Assembly (NCBI RefSeq): GCF_022539665.2 | Contig: NC_081338.1 | Location: 4,463,679-4,527,678, forward strand | Direction of reading: 5' to 3' | Source of the DNA: Daphnia carinata | Lineage: Eukaryota; Arthropoda; Branchiopoda; Diplostraca; Daphniidae | DNA length: 64,000 nt | In this document: piece by piece, positions 35,901-48,420 of the stretch | How positions within the stretch are numbered: the stretch's first letter is position 1 | How the letters are laid out: each line of letters opens with the position of its first letter | Position numbers and translations under genes: made by a program | Notes under the pieces: model-generated | The model's input: only the letters and a program-made list of their open reading frames with translations | Databases searched by the model: none | Told to the model about the DNA's origin: nothing

Positions 35901-36005
35901 TTTTTTCTTTCTCCCTCACAAGACATTGGAAGAAGAACTCGAACAAAAGAGACACTCACACAAAACAATCAGACTTAATTGTGACATGTAATATTATACG
36001 ATTAG

Positions 36006-36038
<33 letters not shown>

Positions 36039-36330
36039 TGTCCCAGAAAATTGGGTTTTAGTCTGTCATTGGGTTACATCTAATTAAAACAAGAAAAAAA
36101 AGAATGGCTCAGAGGGTCTTGTTGTTGTGGTGTCAGTCAACGTGTTGTGCGGGCCAAAAAATATGCAAATTTCGACTGAGAAGTCTTCCCTCCCTCCCGA
36201 TGGTGGTAGAGCAGCATCATCAGCTATTTTATCAATAAAAATAAAAAAAGAAAGGAAAAAAAGAAAGAGGAACAGATGACGGCCGGAACGTTTGACAGCA
36301 CATCGACTGAAATGTTGGAGAGAAAAAAAA
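32971..36330. other. Intergenic region between GluN3-like gene and Rfx
   Basis: Should contain the receptor promoter and the Rfx 3' UTR. Notable tracts are G19 at 33967-33985, a (CT)n stretch near 34748-34765, and T runs near 34175-34195 and 36009-36039. No coding sequence with motifs was found. Confidence 0.5.
33967..33985 (+). repeat. Poly-G run of 19
   Basis: Uninterrupted G19 in the intergenic region 5' of the GluN3-like gene, followed by an A-rich stretch. The longest G/C homopolymer noticed in the window. Confidence 0.9.
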
Positions 36331-39300
36331 TCAACTGAGTTTGGGCCGTTTAGAGTTGTTGGAGCTGCCATCGGCCATCGAATGCAAATGATGACTGCTG
36401 CTCGTGTTGTTGTTGCCAGCCGATTTCTGCGGCGACAGGGAGGCCGTGACGCCGACGTGAAGCGATCCCGAGGATCCGCTGGGCGACGGCGGCACCGAAC
36501 CGGATCCCGTGTCGTCCTCTTCTTTCGAGCGTTGCGTCAAATTGAGGAACTCGCCCATGACGGCGATCGACGTCTCCCCAGTGGCCATGGCCACGCGGTG
36601 CTCCACCAGGTAGAACATGTACTCGTCGTACAGCAATCGAATCAAATGGAAGGAACCGAACGACGCGGCGCTCCTTAGAGTCAAATCACGAATCACCATC
36701 GAACTGGATAGCAAGTCAAATGAAAACAAACAGTTGCAAAGAAATTGTTTTCATTATTTCGTTAAGTTGCACCTGTAAAACGACCATTTGAGCAGGAACT
36801 GACGGGCGACGCGGGCAAACTCTTGTGTCGATCCGCCTTCGTAGGGTTTCATGACGCGATCGACGACGCTTTCAAGCCACTGGGCCCATTGTTCCAGCGT
36901 CGCCTGGTTCTGCAGCGTCGCCTTGAAATCGTTTTCCAGCCAAGCGACGAGATCCGGGTCGCAACGGCAGACCCAGGCCGCCTAAACACGATAGCACAAT
37001 TGTATTAGAATTTAAATAGGAAAAAAAAAAAAAAAAAAAAAAAGGGCATTGTTTGTTATAAACGTGTGGACCTGCTCCTGGACGTTGTGGAAATCAACGC
37101 GGTTGAGATCAGAGAGCATCTGACTGATTTGAGCCGAATTGTGCAAAACGGCACGAGCGGCTTGAGCCAAATGATTCAGGGAAGTGTAGCGTCTCAACGT
37201 CTGCGAGAACGCATTAACGGCGGCCACCTGGAGGGCAAAAAAAAAAAAATACCATTTTGCAATATAAAAAAAATATATATATATATCTATGAATGTGTTT
37301 TACTTTAACGATGATGATGTCCTCGGGACAGCCGTTCATGGCCGTCAAAAGCCAGTTCTCTAATCCTTTGGCGAAATTGCGTATGGCTTGCGTCAGAGTG
37401 CCCGGTATGGGTCTCAGCACGTCGGGGATCAGCACCTCTACCAGGTTCTGGTAGAACTGGTAGTCGGCCTTTTTGACGAATATCAAAACAGGCTCGCAAC
37501 GCGATAGGACGTAAAGTTTAGCCCTGAATGGACAGAGAGAGAGAGAGATGGGAAAAGATAAATCACATTGTCGTATATGGATAGAAAAGTTGGCCGTTGT
37601 CCCGCAAACGGACGATGAATACAGCCCAATAAATCTTGTTCCAAACATACTTTGGCAACATTTTCTCGGGATCCTCTTCCATGCCGACATCGACGGCCTC
37701 GTTGTTGTTGGCGCTGCGCCAAAAGTGGCGCCAAATCGTCTCCACCGTGCTGAACTGCAGACTAATGACGGCGTCCAGCATCGCCTGTGTGCGCACGAGG
37801 GGGAGAGCGGAACAATGGAACTTTTTTTTTTTTTCAAGTGGGATCCAACATTTTGAGAGTCATCGTTTTACCTCGCAATGATCTCGATAAAGGGTCACAA
37901 AAGCCTGCAGATCGTCAATATCGATGCCGGGCGGCAATTGGTTACTGTCGGCTTCCAAGTCGGGCCAGTGCGGCAACGCTGCGGCTGCATCCCCTAAATT
38001 GCGATGCGCTAATAATTAATCAGTGGGTCAATTCATTTCTCTTTCAGATTTTTTTTTCTTTCTCTGAGAACTTTAAGAAAATTCGAATACCCAAGTACTG
38101 CTGGTGGGTGGGCGAAGTGGCGTCCAGACTTCCGCTGCTGCTGTGAGCCCCTCCTTTGGCTCCGCGCTTGCCATTTTGGTGGTGTCGCTGGACGCCGGGC
38201 GGACTGTCCTCGACCGACATTTGATTCAACGAGGAAGTCGGTTTCACGCGAATCCCGTAGTAGTGGTACTTGGAATTGCCTCTGTTTCGCCCCCAACAAA
38301 TGAAAATGCCATTAGCAATGGACGGCTCTTAAAGACATTAAAATGATGCTTGCCTCGTGCCCAATCGTCTGGTCCTCAGTCCCAAGAAGACGGACCGAAT
38401 CAGCTTGCCAAAAGAGGCGGCATTGACGGGCTCCAGTTTGTGTTCATTGCAATGCCTCAAATAGTGAGCGTAGAGGGTCGAACGGGGCAGACTGACACCT
38501 TCGGCCGTCTCGTAATTATCAATGAGCCATTGAACCTGCAAGAAACAATTTCAAAATTTGCTCTCACTGCAGCCACAAAAATCACACAATCTGCTTCTTG
38601 AATTTTAGTCAGATGAATTTGTGTTAGTTCTAAAGGGAACCGAGATGCAAGGCCTTCTTACAGTGGCCGGTGATACCCGGGTGGCATGGGCCAGACTGTA
38701 GTGCGAATCGGAATCGGCCCCGCCTCCGACGGCCACGGCGGCGGACGACGGGCTATGACCAGATTGCGAGCCCGTTACCAGGTAAGCCGAAGAAGAACCA
38801 TTTCCTTCCTAAAATTTAGCGAAAAGGGAGCCATCCAAGCCATGGAAAAGAGTGTTAGTCGAGTTAAAAAAAAATCCAGCTGTGGCTCTTATAACAAAGG
38901 AAAATCATTCATGATTTTTACCGTTTGAGGAGAGGCTCTCGTCGTGGTAATGAGCGTGTGCCCATCGGCATCGACCCCTTGCTGGATCAAAAACGTCCCA
39001 CCACTCGTCTGAGTCAATTGTCCCGGAGCCACCTAGAATAATTCATTAGAAATTTCATGTGTAAATTCTTTTTTTCAAATTGATTTTTTATTTTCATTTT
39101 TTTTTCACCTGTGAGTAGGTGATGCTGTTGTTGCCACCTCCGCCGCTCGTGTAATATTGACCATTGCCCGGCGAGTACATGGCTCCAGATTCCACGACTG
39201 TATAGGCCGGGTAAGTCCTAAGATCGGGTTCCATAAAGTTAGTACACGCCGTTCAACGAAGAGAAACGAAAAGTTTAAAAACAAAACAAAACAAAACAAA

Positions 39301-42300
39301 ATAGCGGCTCAAGGATGGGATCGACGGTAGAACAACACAAAGATGGCGAATTTGAAAAACAAAAAGGTGTGCTTGTTAGTAATGGAAATACATTTGCCCG
39401 TTAGTCGCCGCGTATAGAGCCGAGTCTGGAGAACCGTCAACGTATTGGACGTACGTAGAGTGCACTGAAGAGTCGCCGCCCAGCGTGTCGTTGCCGCTCA
39501 CTAAAATCAAAAAACAGAATACAAAATAAAATGAATAATAAAAAAAACAATCGAAATAAAAACAAGACAGTTCCTGTTAATAGACAGCAAAAAGATCAAA
39601 CAAACAACAAAAAAAAATAGAAGCGCAGACAATTTCCAACCGGTTGAACATTAGGTAACCATGACGACCGAAGGCTCCCGCAACATGGAACATCAACAAC
39701 CAACGAAGGCAAGACGAAGAAGCAAAACAAAAAAAAACAGCCACTGAAAATGATGACATAAGATTGAAAATAAACTTTCCCTAATGCTGAGATGTCGACG
39801 TTACGCGGCCATTTTTGCCGACACGATGAACAATCAAAGCGATACACACACACACACATCACAAAGTCGTGCACAACAACAACAAGGTTTCTCCCTTATT
39901 TTTGTGAAGGGGATCGACACCATAGAGCGCGACTCCAATTTAACATCCGACACAATCTCCTCGCTCGTTAAAAGAAACAAGTAAAAAAAAAAAAAGAGAG
40001 AGAAGCCGTTGGTAAGCAGCAGACAAACACAAGTCGTTAATTGGCCACGGGACGCCTGGATCAATTCGTCATCGTAACACGCTGGATATATATATCTATA
40101 TATGTACACAGCATACAACTAATTAACGAGTAGGGTAGCGCGTTGATAACTTAGTGAACTCCGCCATGTTTCTATCCGCCAGACATTATTATTAATTCGA
40201 CGTAACTCCAGGAGCTTCCTCTTTTCCTATAGGTTGCTGAATTAAGTTTAATCCGACACGAGAACACGCACAAACAATAATCGGTTCTAATCACGTTAAC
40301 TGAGCGCTTAACTCTCTTTTCACTGCTGATATAAAACGAAGGCCTTTTCTAACTGAAAATCACAACTTCATTTTTTTTTTTAGACACAGTTTCAGTAACA
40401 ATCAATTTTCTCCCTAGCATTCAACGAGTGCCGGAACGAATCAAAAAGCATCAGACAATAAAAAAAAAAAGGAATGAACTGAAACTGACAAACATCCAAC
40501 GACAGAAAACAATTTTTGCGTCCATCGTTTTTGGCGTGAGTCTTTCAAAGTGGACGTTCGCTTTTGAACCGATTGCTTTTTTTTTTTTGGCTTACCTACG
40601 ATGGACGTAGGTGCGTGAACAGGGGTCAGAGAAGTGTAGACGGATCGGTCGGATACCGCACCGTCGGCTAAAGAATAAGAAGAAGAAGAAAAAAAAAAGA
40701 CATACGAACATATTGACCCAAGCGCAATTTAAAACCCCGTCCCACGCTCAAAAAAAAAATTAAAAAAATAACTGCCAGTCTTTCGAAACAAGGCAAACTA
40801 CTTGATGACTACAAGACAATCGACTAGAAATCAAACAGCCTAACAATAAAAAAGGGACTATTAACTATTAGAAAATGGTTGAAATCAAGTTTTACCGGCC
40901 ATGGCGATGTACTGGGTGCTGCCAGACGTCACCGTCACAGTAATTGGCGACGTGTGGTCCGTGTTGTTGTGATCGTTCTCTTCCTCGCTAGCGTCTTTAG
41001 CCTCGGCCGCTTCTTCCGCTTCTAAGGCCGCAACGGCAGCCGCGGCCGCGTCCGAATTTGCGTGTTCCGCACCCTGGCATTGTTTTGCAAAACACGTCGC
41101 TTAAAATAAAGACAACAATAAATCACAATAGTTTTTGAATACCAAATGATCCGCGTTGTTGTTGGCTGACGACAAGGTAAGATCGCAAGCTTCCACTTGA
41201 GCGGCCACTTCGGCGTTGGAATTGCTGCTAACGACTTCGACGACGGCGGCCACTATACTGCCGTGTGTTTGTTGCTGTTGCTGCTATAAAAAAACAAACA
41301 AACAGAAAAATACAAAAAAAAAAAAGGATGGCGTTAATTCAACTAGTCTCATCTCACGAGGGAATTTCAACAAAACACTTGGCAAAAGTAGAGTGAAGCC
41401 CGTAACACGCCTGCGAATGCGGAGAGAAAGAGCAAAACGATGTTCGGAGAAAGAAGCTGGGCGCCGGTGTACGAGCGCCAGAGAAAACGAAAAGCAAAGG
41501 GAGAAATTCATAGATAAATTTATCCGATAAGCGCGTGCAATATTTACGACGCCGGCAACAGAGTCGACATCGTCGTTCAGCTTGAAAAGTAAGGAGGACA
41601 CATTTCGGGATCGCAAGGAGAGAGCCGACGAAGAAAGAACAAGTAGATAGACAACATTCGTTCCGCCCGGAAGGCGAGTTCCAATCTCTTGATCAATAAG
41701 TATTACATCCTCTCCCCTTCCTTCTTTTTTTCCCCATCCTTTTTATACAAATAAATACATTTATTTGTCTGCCTCTTTATTCTTCTTTTTCTTTTTTTTT
41801 TTTGGCTCCGGGGAGAGGTTTTGATTTTCAATGCGAAAACGGAGACACATTGTGTGGGTAAAAAGCAGTAGGCAATATATATACCTCCCCCTCATCCAGC
41901 AACACATGTCCCGTTTCCCTCCGAATATCTTCCCCTATTTTTATATATATTTCGAGTAGATGGATAGGTAAGGAAAAGAAAAGAGAGGAGCAAAACCCAA
42001 ATCCCAAGAGCGGAAGCTGGAACGCTCTCCTCACTTTCTGTAGTTTCATACACTGCCCTGCCTTGCAAACCCAATCCGCTTTACGCACAACACAAGACGG
42101 TAGGGATCTCCTCTGCCAGGCCTTTTTCTTCTTTTGCTAAAGGAAGAAAAGAATCTCTTCCGGCGGTCCGGAATATAAGACTTGATATACGTGTTGGAGG
42201 TAAATGGCCGAGAGCATATCGTACGAGTGGACGAACGAAAAATTTGGGTCGTTTAGTGCACGTCCGGAAACGGAAGTACAAACAGAGATCCATTCATTTA

Positions 42301-44429
42301 TGTGCATGTGTTGTTTTTGTTTTAAAAAAATTTAATCATAATATTATGCGGAAACGGACGAAACATTAAGATTGAAGTAGGCTGGTATAAAGAAGGAAAT
42401 GTCGAGTTTCCATGGCAACGGGCCGCATCAAAACCTCGGCAACAGGTTCTCTCTTCCACGCTTGGAGAGCCAAATGGCGGGAGTACTTAACTTGATATTT
42501 GCAAAACCGTAAAATTCAGGCGAGCTAAAAATGTCTCGAATCATATCTTCCTCAACGAAAACTCTATTTATGAATAAAAAAAAAAAAAAAAAAAAAACTC
42601 CAAAAGACAAAGAAAAACGGGAGATCCGATGCCGAGTTATCAACAGAGATCCGGCGGCGGCAATGATTTTATGATGCGGAAGCTTTTTTTCTCATTTCTT
42701 CTTGTTCTTGAATAATAGAAAAGACTAAAGCGGGAAGTAAAAAAAAAAAAAAAAAAAAGAATAGGAAGGAGGAAAGCACACACTTCTTCATCCTTTTCTT
42801 CCTCAATTCTTAACATCTCAATATGAAACCAAATTGAACGCACTTTTCTATCTCTTTGACTTCCTTCCTTCCTATTCCGTCGATATTTCTCAAACGATAT
42901 TAGCAGCGCACCATCCGGCGCCTCCTTAAAGTAAAAACTGAACACCAAGCGACGCCAGAAAAAGAACTGATGGCTATGAAAATATAACAAAAATAAAATA
43001 GGGGAGTTAAAAAAAAAAACAAAAAAAAAACTACCTTATCTCTTGTTCAACGGGCCGGACAGATGGGCAAACTCATCTATTCCTTTTTTTTTTTTTTTTA
43101 ATACAAAATATACTTATTAAAGCGTGCACAGCCAGCTGCGCAATACAACCGGCCCGATAGACATAATGTAATTATCAGTCACAAACTTTGTCAGAGAGAG
43201 GGGAGGTCGATGAGGTAGTAGGGAGAGAGTTCTCTTCTTACGAAACAAAAAAAAAAAAAAACAGTTCACAGGCAGGTGATGTCAAAAAGTAAATAATAAT
43301 TTCATCGAACTCGGGAACGACTGTACGTACAATAAATATGAAGTACCTCTTAATTTTTTGGAGGGAGGGGGAAGGCCGGAATAGAAACAGTGGTGATGTG
43401 ATTGTCGTCGCGTGAAACTAAAGGCACTGCCAAGAGACCAAGACACACAAGCGGCAGCACTGACGACTCGACTATTACTACCCTCGTTTCACGACTACGT
43501 TGTTTCACGTTCGTCGGGCAAAGCAACAGGAGCAGTGTGGGTGGGTCGCAAGGATCGACAGGGGAGGGAGGCCATGAAGGAAAAGGGAAAAAAAAAACGT
43601 TCAACAGAGAGACGACCCTTTAGCGCTTGTCGAAGGCAATCTGAGAGTATCAAAAACTGCATCCTTCAATTTTTTTTCTTTTTCCCCCCCACCTACTCTC
43701 CCCTCGCTGGATTACACGGATTTTTGGTCTCCTCACGGAGAAGAGCACATCATCCGTGTGTGTGCATTGACAATGGGATACGAGAGAGTGCATCTCTTAG
43801 TGACGGAGGAGGACGGGAAGGGAAAAAGAGACTCACAGGAACATCAATCCTCTTTTTGTTGATTTCCTATCCAATTCACGACGAGTAGCTTGAGAGCTCA
43901 CTTCGTCCATTTTTTTATTCTCTTTTTTCGATCCCCCCGCCCTTCACCTCTATGGCAAGGAGGTTCAAGGTAAGCGCACCTGAATCACGGCTTCAAGTTG
44001 CTCCGCAAAAACATACAACAAACACGAGCCACTCTTTTCTGTTTCCCCCCTTACTGCGCTCCTTGTGGAAACAAAGACGATATATGCAGAGAGCTGAGAT
44101 GCGATCAAGTAACAATAAAAGGTTTTTCATCCCACCTCCTGGATTTTCCACTTGTTGCCCAGAGTAGCACAACAACAGACGCTTTTATATCTGTTTTCGC
44201 CTACTATTTCTTGTTTGAGTTGTGCTCTATTTGAAATTGGAAACAAACCATCGGAAGGAAAAAAAAAAAAGCGGATTGGCACTGAAACAGCCGAGAAGGC
44301 ACGTGCACTTTTGCCCCCCTCCCGCGAGTCTCTACCAAACCTCGTATTACAATTCTAAATTACCTGGCTGAGCGAGGATCCGGTAGGCCGAGGATCGGCC
44401 GACATGAAAGTGACGGGCGTCGCTGCCAT
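36331..44429 (-). CDS. Rfx: RFX family winged-helix transcription factor (RFX1/2/3 group)
   Basis: Sixteen exons with agreeing phases: 44429-44364, 41283-41143, 41073-40896, 40667-40596, 39500-39392, 39217-39109, 39032-38922, 38808-38662, 38535-38354, 38281-38091, 37993-37872, 37784-37651, 37523-37304, 37227-37072, 36981-36773, 36703-36331; 839 residues. The N-terminus is Gln/Ala-rich with a Tyr/Gly-rich activation segment. The RFX DNA-binding domain is about 312-385 ([20 protein letters not shown] then KYHYYGIR), with the Arg and Lys that read X-box DNA. The B, C and dimerisation domains follow (about 450-715; [46 protein letters not shown]). A Ser-rich tail ends in KRPKLS. RFX1/2/3 proteins bind X-boxes and drive ciliary genes, in arthropods mainly in ciliated sensory neurons. 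All introns use GT-AG except the one that splits the DNA-binding domain, which is GC-AG. The first intron is 3.1 kb. Confidence 0.96.
38282..38353 (-). other. GC-AG intron splitting the RFX DNA-binding domain
   Basis: The exon for LRTRRLGT ends in ACGAG and is followed by GCAAGC; the next exon starts after aaacag with AGGCAATTCC. This is the only join that gives the invariant [14 protein letters not shown] sequence, so the donor must be GC. The intron is 72 nt. Confidence 0.85.
41284..44363 (-). other. First intron of Rfx (3.1 kb)
   Basis: Homopolymer-rich with several poly-T and poly-A runs. No exon recognised. It may contain alternative first exons, which cannot be judged from sequence alone. 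Confidence 0.5.
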
Positions 44430-47400
44430 TGTCCAGAGAAACGAACCACACACTGATGCACTTTCCACTGAACGTTTGATTTTGATTTACTTCTGTCCGC
44501 TCGAGTTGAAGGGCTGTGCCTGTAATTTACAGCAGAAGAAAGAAAAACAGTCGGTGAAACGAGATGGACACTGCAGACACGCATACGACGTCTTCTACTG
44601 AAGACGCAACACTTTCGAATCGGACGACGGTTGGCGCCAATTGTGAGCGGGATTATTGTCAAGCTTAGTCAATTCACCTGAGAACTAAGCGTATGTGAGA
44701 CGGGAAACGAGTAAACGCAGGTGAAGTTGTTTGTGCCTAGGTTCTAGCCCTTTTTGTGTTGACGTTTCCTGGTGCCATGACAACCCAAAGCCCTCAACTG
44801 TACACGAAGCACCCCACCACCCTCTTTTCGTTCTTTCCGCTGATAACTGTAGGGTGCCGGGTGGAAGGTGTAGCACAAAGGGGGAGGGCTGTCTTTGTTT
44901 CGACTGCATCACATGTAGATTAAAAGGGAAGGCCTCGCGTGTTTGTGTGCGTCAAGGGTCTACGTGCAGCTACGTCTGTTTAGAGGAAGCGGGTTGCGAA
45001 TGAGGGGTGGATGAGAGGAAGCTGCAGACCGACTTTCCAGGTGTTTCCGCCCCTATACACACGCGGTTACGGCACATGACCATCGGCTGGATTTTCGGGG
45101 GGGATGTCTCTCATGAAATTGACCTGCCTATTGACTAGCAAGCCAGAAGTTTAATGACAGTATCTAAGGCTGCTGAAAGCTGCTTTCCCAAACGCAAATA
45201 ATCTAGCAAGGATGGGAAATCATTGTTGTCTACGTCACAGGCAAACGGGTGGCAGCATTTTGGTATCTTGAAGCTCGGGATAATGCAACTGATTGCTCTT
45301 GTAAACTACACGATGATATTACTTTTTGTTTATCTACCATTCACAGATGTAATATCAATGCTTGTTTCAAGAAAGTAACCTATCCGTAAGAACTTGATTA
45401 CCCGACTTGAATCCAGCTCTTTCACTTTTGAAAATTTGATTATAGCACTGACGAAAAAGTATCATGGAGTTTACCCAAAAACAGATTGCAACCCTCATTG
45501 CTCCAACCGGTAGGCTATCTTTGGCGTCGAAGGCAAACGAACAAGTAAAAATCTCATGGGTCGTCTGAATAAGAGTTAATGAATGGGCGTTCACGATTTC
45601 ATTCTTGAACTCCCAAGATTCGTGCAAACATCGAAAATTGAGCTAATTTTACTGTCGATCTGTTCAAAGCCAGTCTTCGAGACAAAAAATGTAAAGAAAG
45701 CGAGTCCAAAAAATATATATATTATTTACCTGCTGGCTGTTGTTGTTACGAAAATTCGGCTGCCGTAGCTATGGCGACCGTACTGTGTACTGTTGGTCGT
45801 TTGTAGCTGAAAATCCCTAGTAAAGGATTTCCTTTTTTTTCTTTTTTTTTTTCTTTTTTGTTATTCTCGGATCTAAGGGGTCGCAAGACCGACAGCCAGG
45901 GATTGTGCGCCGTTCGGACTTGGGTTTCCTCGAAGACGATTTCTCTCAACGTCTTTACCATTAGAATGAATTGCAGAACGAAGACAGATTGGCTGATACC
46001 AATACAACTTATGAGCAATTTTTAAAGTCATGGGAAAGCAGTACAATCATAACTTGTTGTCTTTCTTTTTGTCTGTTCATGTGCAGCACGACTTTCGTCT
46101 CCAAACGTAGTCAAGCCGCCATTGGAAAAGAAACAACGTTGCCGGATTGAAGCAATGGAAATTTGAAACAGGAAATGAAGATGAGCCAATAGCAAAAAGG
46201 AGCAGAGAACGACTCCTATTGGCTGTAATCGACTGTTTCTAGTGTGGTGTTCGGTGCGGGCCCATTTTTGGGTAGCCCCGACAGCCCCAGTGCCATTTTA
46301 AAAGATGGCGGATTAAATGGATAGAAGAGAGATTAAACCGGATTAAAAGAAAGCTCACGTTAATAAATTATTGCTTTTAACCGGGAGACGGAATCCGATT
46401 GAAACTTGCCGGTATTTGAGGCGAAAATTCAAACGTAGCCCAAAATGCCTTCCCCGATTAGCACGGGGCCGGCCCTAAAACTAACCCAACAACCAATTAA
46501 ATACGCACACCTGTGTCAACCATTTTAATGGCGTCCAACAGAAGAAAAAATGGAAAGAAAATAGAAAATTCGAGATCAATACTTTCTATTTCGATAACCC
46601 AATCAATTCAACAAACACATAAAGTGCGAATGCGTGACAAGAAATGTTCATAAATAATAGTTATAAAAAAGAATGAACAGGCCTAATGTGAAACCAGGTG
46701 ATAAAGAACTTCCGATGTCTGACACATCTTTCATTTACAAAGAGTTTTTTTTAAATAAATAGCGTCTGTTGGTTTGGCTCCGACGCCAACCCATCAGGAA
46801 AGAAAAAACAGACACGAAAAGACCAATGCTTTGTTTGCTTGTGAGACCAACCATAATAATGAGATCAGCAAACGGCAATTATTCACATACTAGCTCAATC
46901 AAGTCTCTTACTTCCACCGAGAAGAGAAACAAAGAGAATCCAATAATTTAAAATGTCATTTTTGATAAAACGTCAATATCAACACGAGGGAGAAAGATGG
47001 CACACAGTTTCAGCGGGATTTTTTGTTCCTTCAAAAAATGTAACAGAAAGAAATGTTATGATGTAAAAACTAACACTGCTAGACAAGTCGGTATGGAAGG
47101 TAACGCAAAATAATCTGATTCATTTGTGAGAGACACACGCCGTTTAGAAACAATTTTTTTCTTACTTACTTCGTTTCCTTATTTTCTTGGAATTATTTTT
47201 TTGTTTGTTTAGAGATCAAATAACATTTTCCGCACAGCATAGAGGAACGAACCTGGCAGTGAGTGGTTGCATAATGTCCGAAACGATGTGAAACACAGAC
47301 AGTGAAACAACTGAATCGGAGCGATAAATCCATTTGATTTTCTTGATAAAAATGGCAGTTTCCAAAAAAAAAATAAACAAACAACGTAAAACAAATCAGG

Positions 47401-48016
47401 AAATTCAAGGAAAAATTTCCAATGAAAAAAAAAAGAAATCGTAATTCGATATGAATGATTAAATTCCAACACCTAATCCATTTGAAATCTGACTGATAGA
47501 GATTTAGAAGTGGAAGTTAGAAAACAACGATCAGGATTACAAAGTGGTAGGAAAACGGGACGGTCCAAGAAAAGCTTCGTGCTGATTGATGAGAAGAAAC
47601 ACTGACGTCAAACAAACACAAGAAAACACAACTATCCAAACTGCAGATCCATCTGATTCGAAATTCTGCTGTGTACATTACCTAAATAAATACTCGATTA
47701 TTACTGCCATCGTTCACTCACAACGTGGGGGACAGTGTGGCGCCCTTGGGTCTTTGAGTCGTTCAAACACCGAAAGCGGGTAAAACATCGATGACGAATA
47801 CTGAACCAGCCCTGAGACTGACACGCCAAACCTATATGCAGTGCGCCTCTCTGTATGCGAGGGGAGGGTGTCTGTGAAACGGAGAAAGGGTAGAAATAGA
47901 TGACTGATTGGTCCGTTTTTTCTTTTCTTTTTTTTTTTTTTTTGTTTTGTTTTGTTTTTCTCATGCCTTATTCCATAAAACATCCGAGTCTGTTTCGGTT
48001 GTGTAATCCGTTGGAT
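44430..48016. other. Intergenic region between Rfx and syd-1
   Basis: Includes the Rfx promoter and 5' UTR on the right flank of the gene and the 3' UTR of syd-1. No TATA box near Rfx. No gene or transposon recognised. Confidence 0.45.
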
Positions 48017-48027
48017 CAGACTGTGTT

Positions 48028-48420
48028 TTAATTCGGACTCTCTAGATCAGATTCACCCTGGTCAGTGTCATCGGCGGTGACAAAGCCAGCGCCAGCTGAT
48101 GGATCGTCTTTGTGGCTGAGCATTCTGGCCCCGCCCATCAAGGGACGATTGCTCTCCAGCTCGTCTTCGCTGTCCAGATCTTTACGGGGCAAGCCAGTTC
48201 GTGCCCGATGCGCCTCCGCTCTGGACATTTGATGTTGCTGATGTTGAACTGGACTAAGAGACGTCGTCGTTGATGTGGTGGACGTTGGCGAGGTCAGCGA
48301 TGGTGTTTCAGATCCAGCTCCGGCTGCTGAATCGGTAGAGAGAGGCGCAGGCGAGCCGTCGGCTTCGCCCCGCGCGATGGCGTCTGCGGATGGAGGACCT
48401 GAGGCACGTGGCGATTTCAT
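48028..48420 (-). CDS. Open frame of 130 codons, possible alternative C-terminal exon of syd-1
   Basis: Starts [11 protein letters not shown], is rich in Ser, Thr, Pro and acidic residues (DSEDELESNRP), and ends at 48028. Composition is like a real disordered tail and unlike noise. It overlaps the end of the main syd-1 frame by four bases in a different frame. I found no splice pair that joins the two cleanly; a one-base indel, an unusual intron or an alternative transcript would explain it. Confidence 0.45.
   Translation of the reverse strand: MKSPRASGPPSADAIARGEADGSPAPLSTDSAAGAGSETPSLTSPTSTTSTTTSLSPVQHQQHQMSRAEAHRARTGLPRKDLDSEDELESNRPLMGGARMLSHKDDPSAGAGFVTADDTDQGESDLESPN

Noticed and set aside
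44731..45003. 90-codon Cys-rich frame on the plus strand upstream of Rfx
   Set aside because: No signal peptide, no splice partners and no recognisable cysteine spacing; probably chance in the Rfx upstream region.
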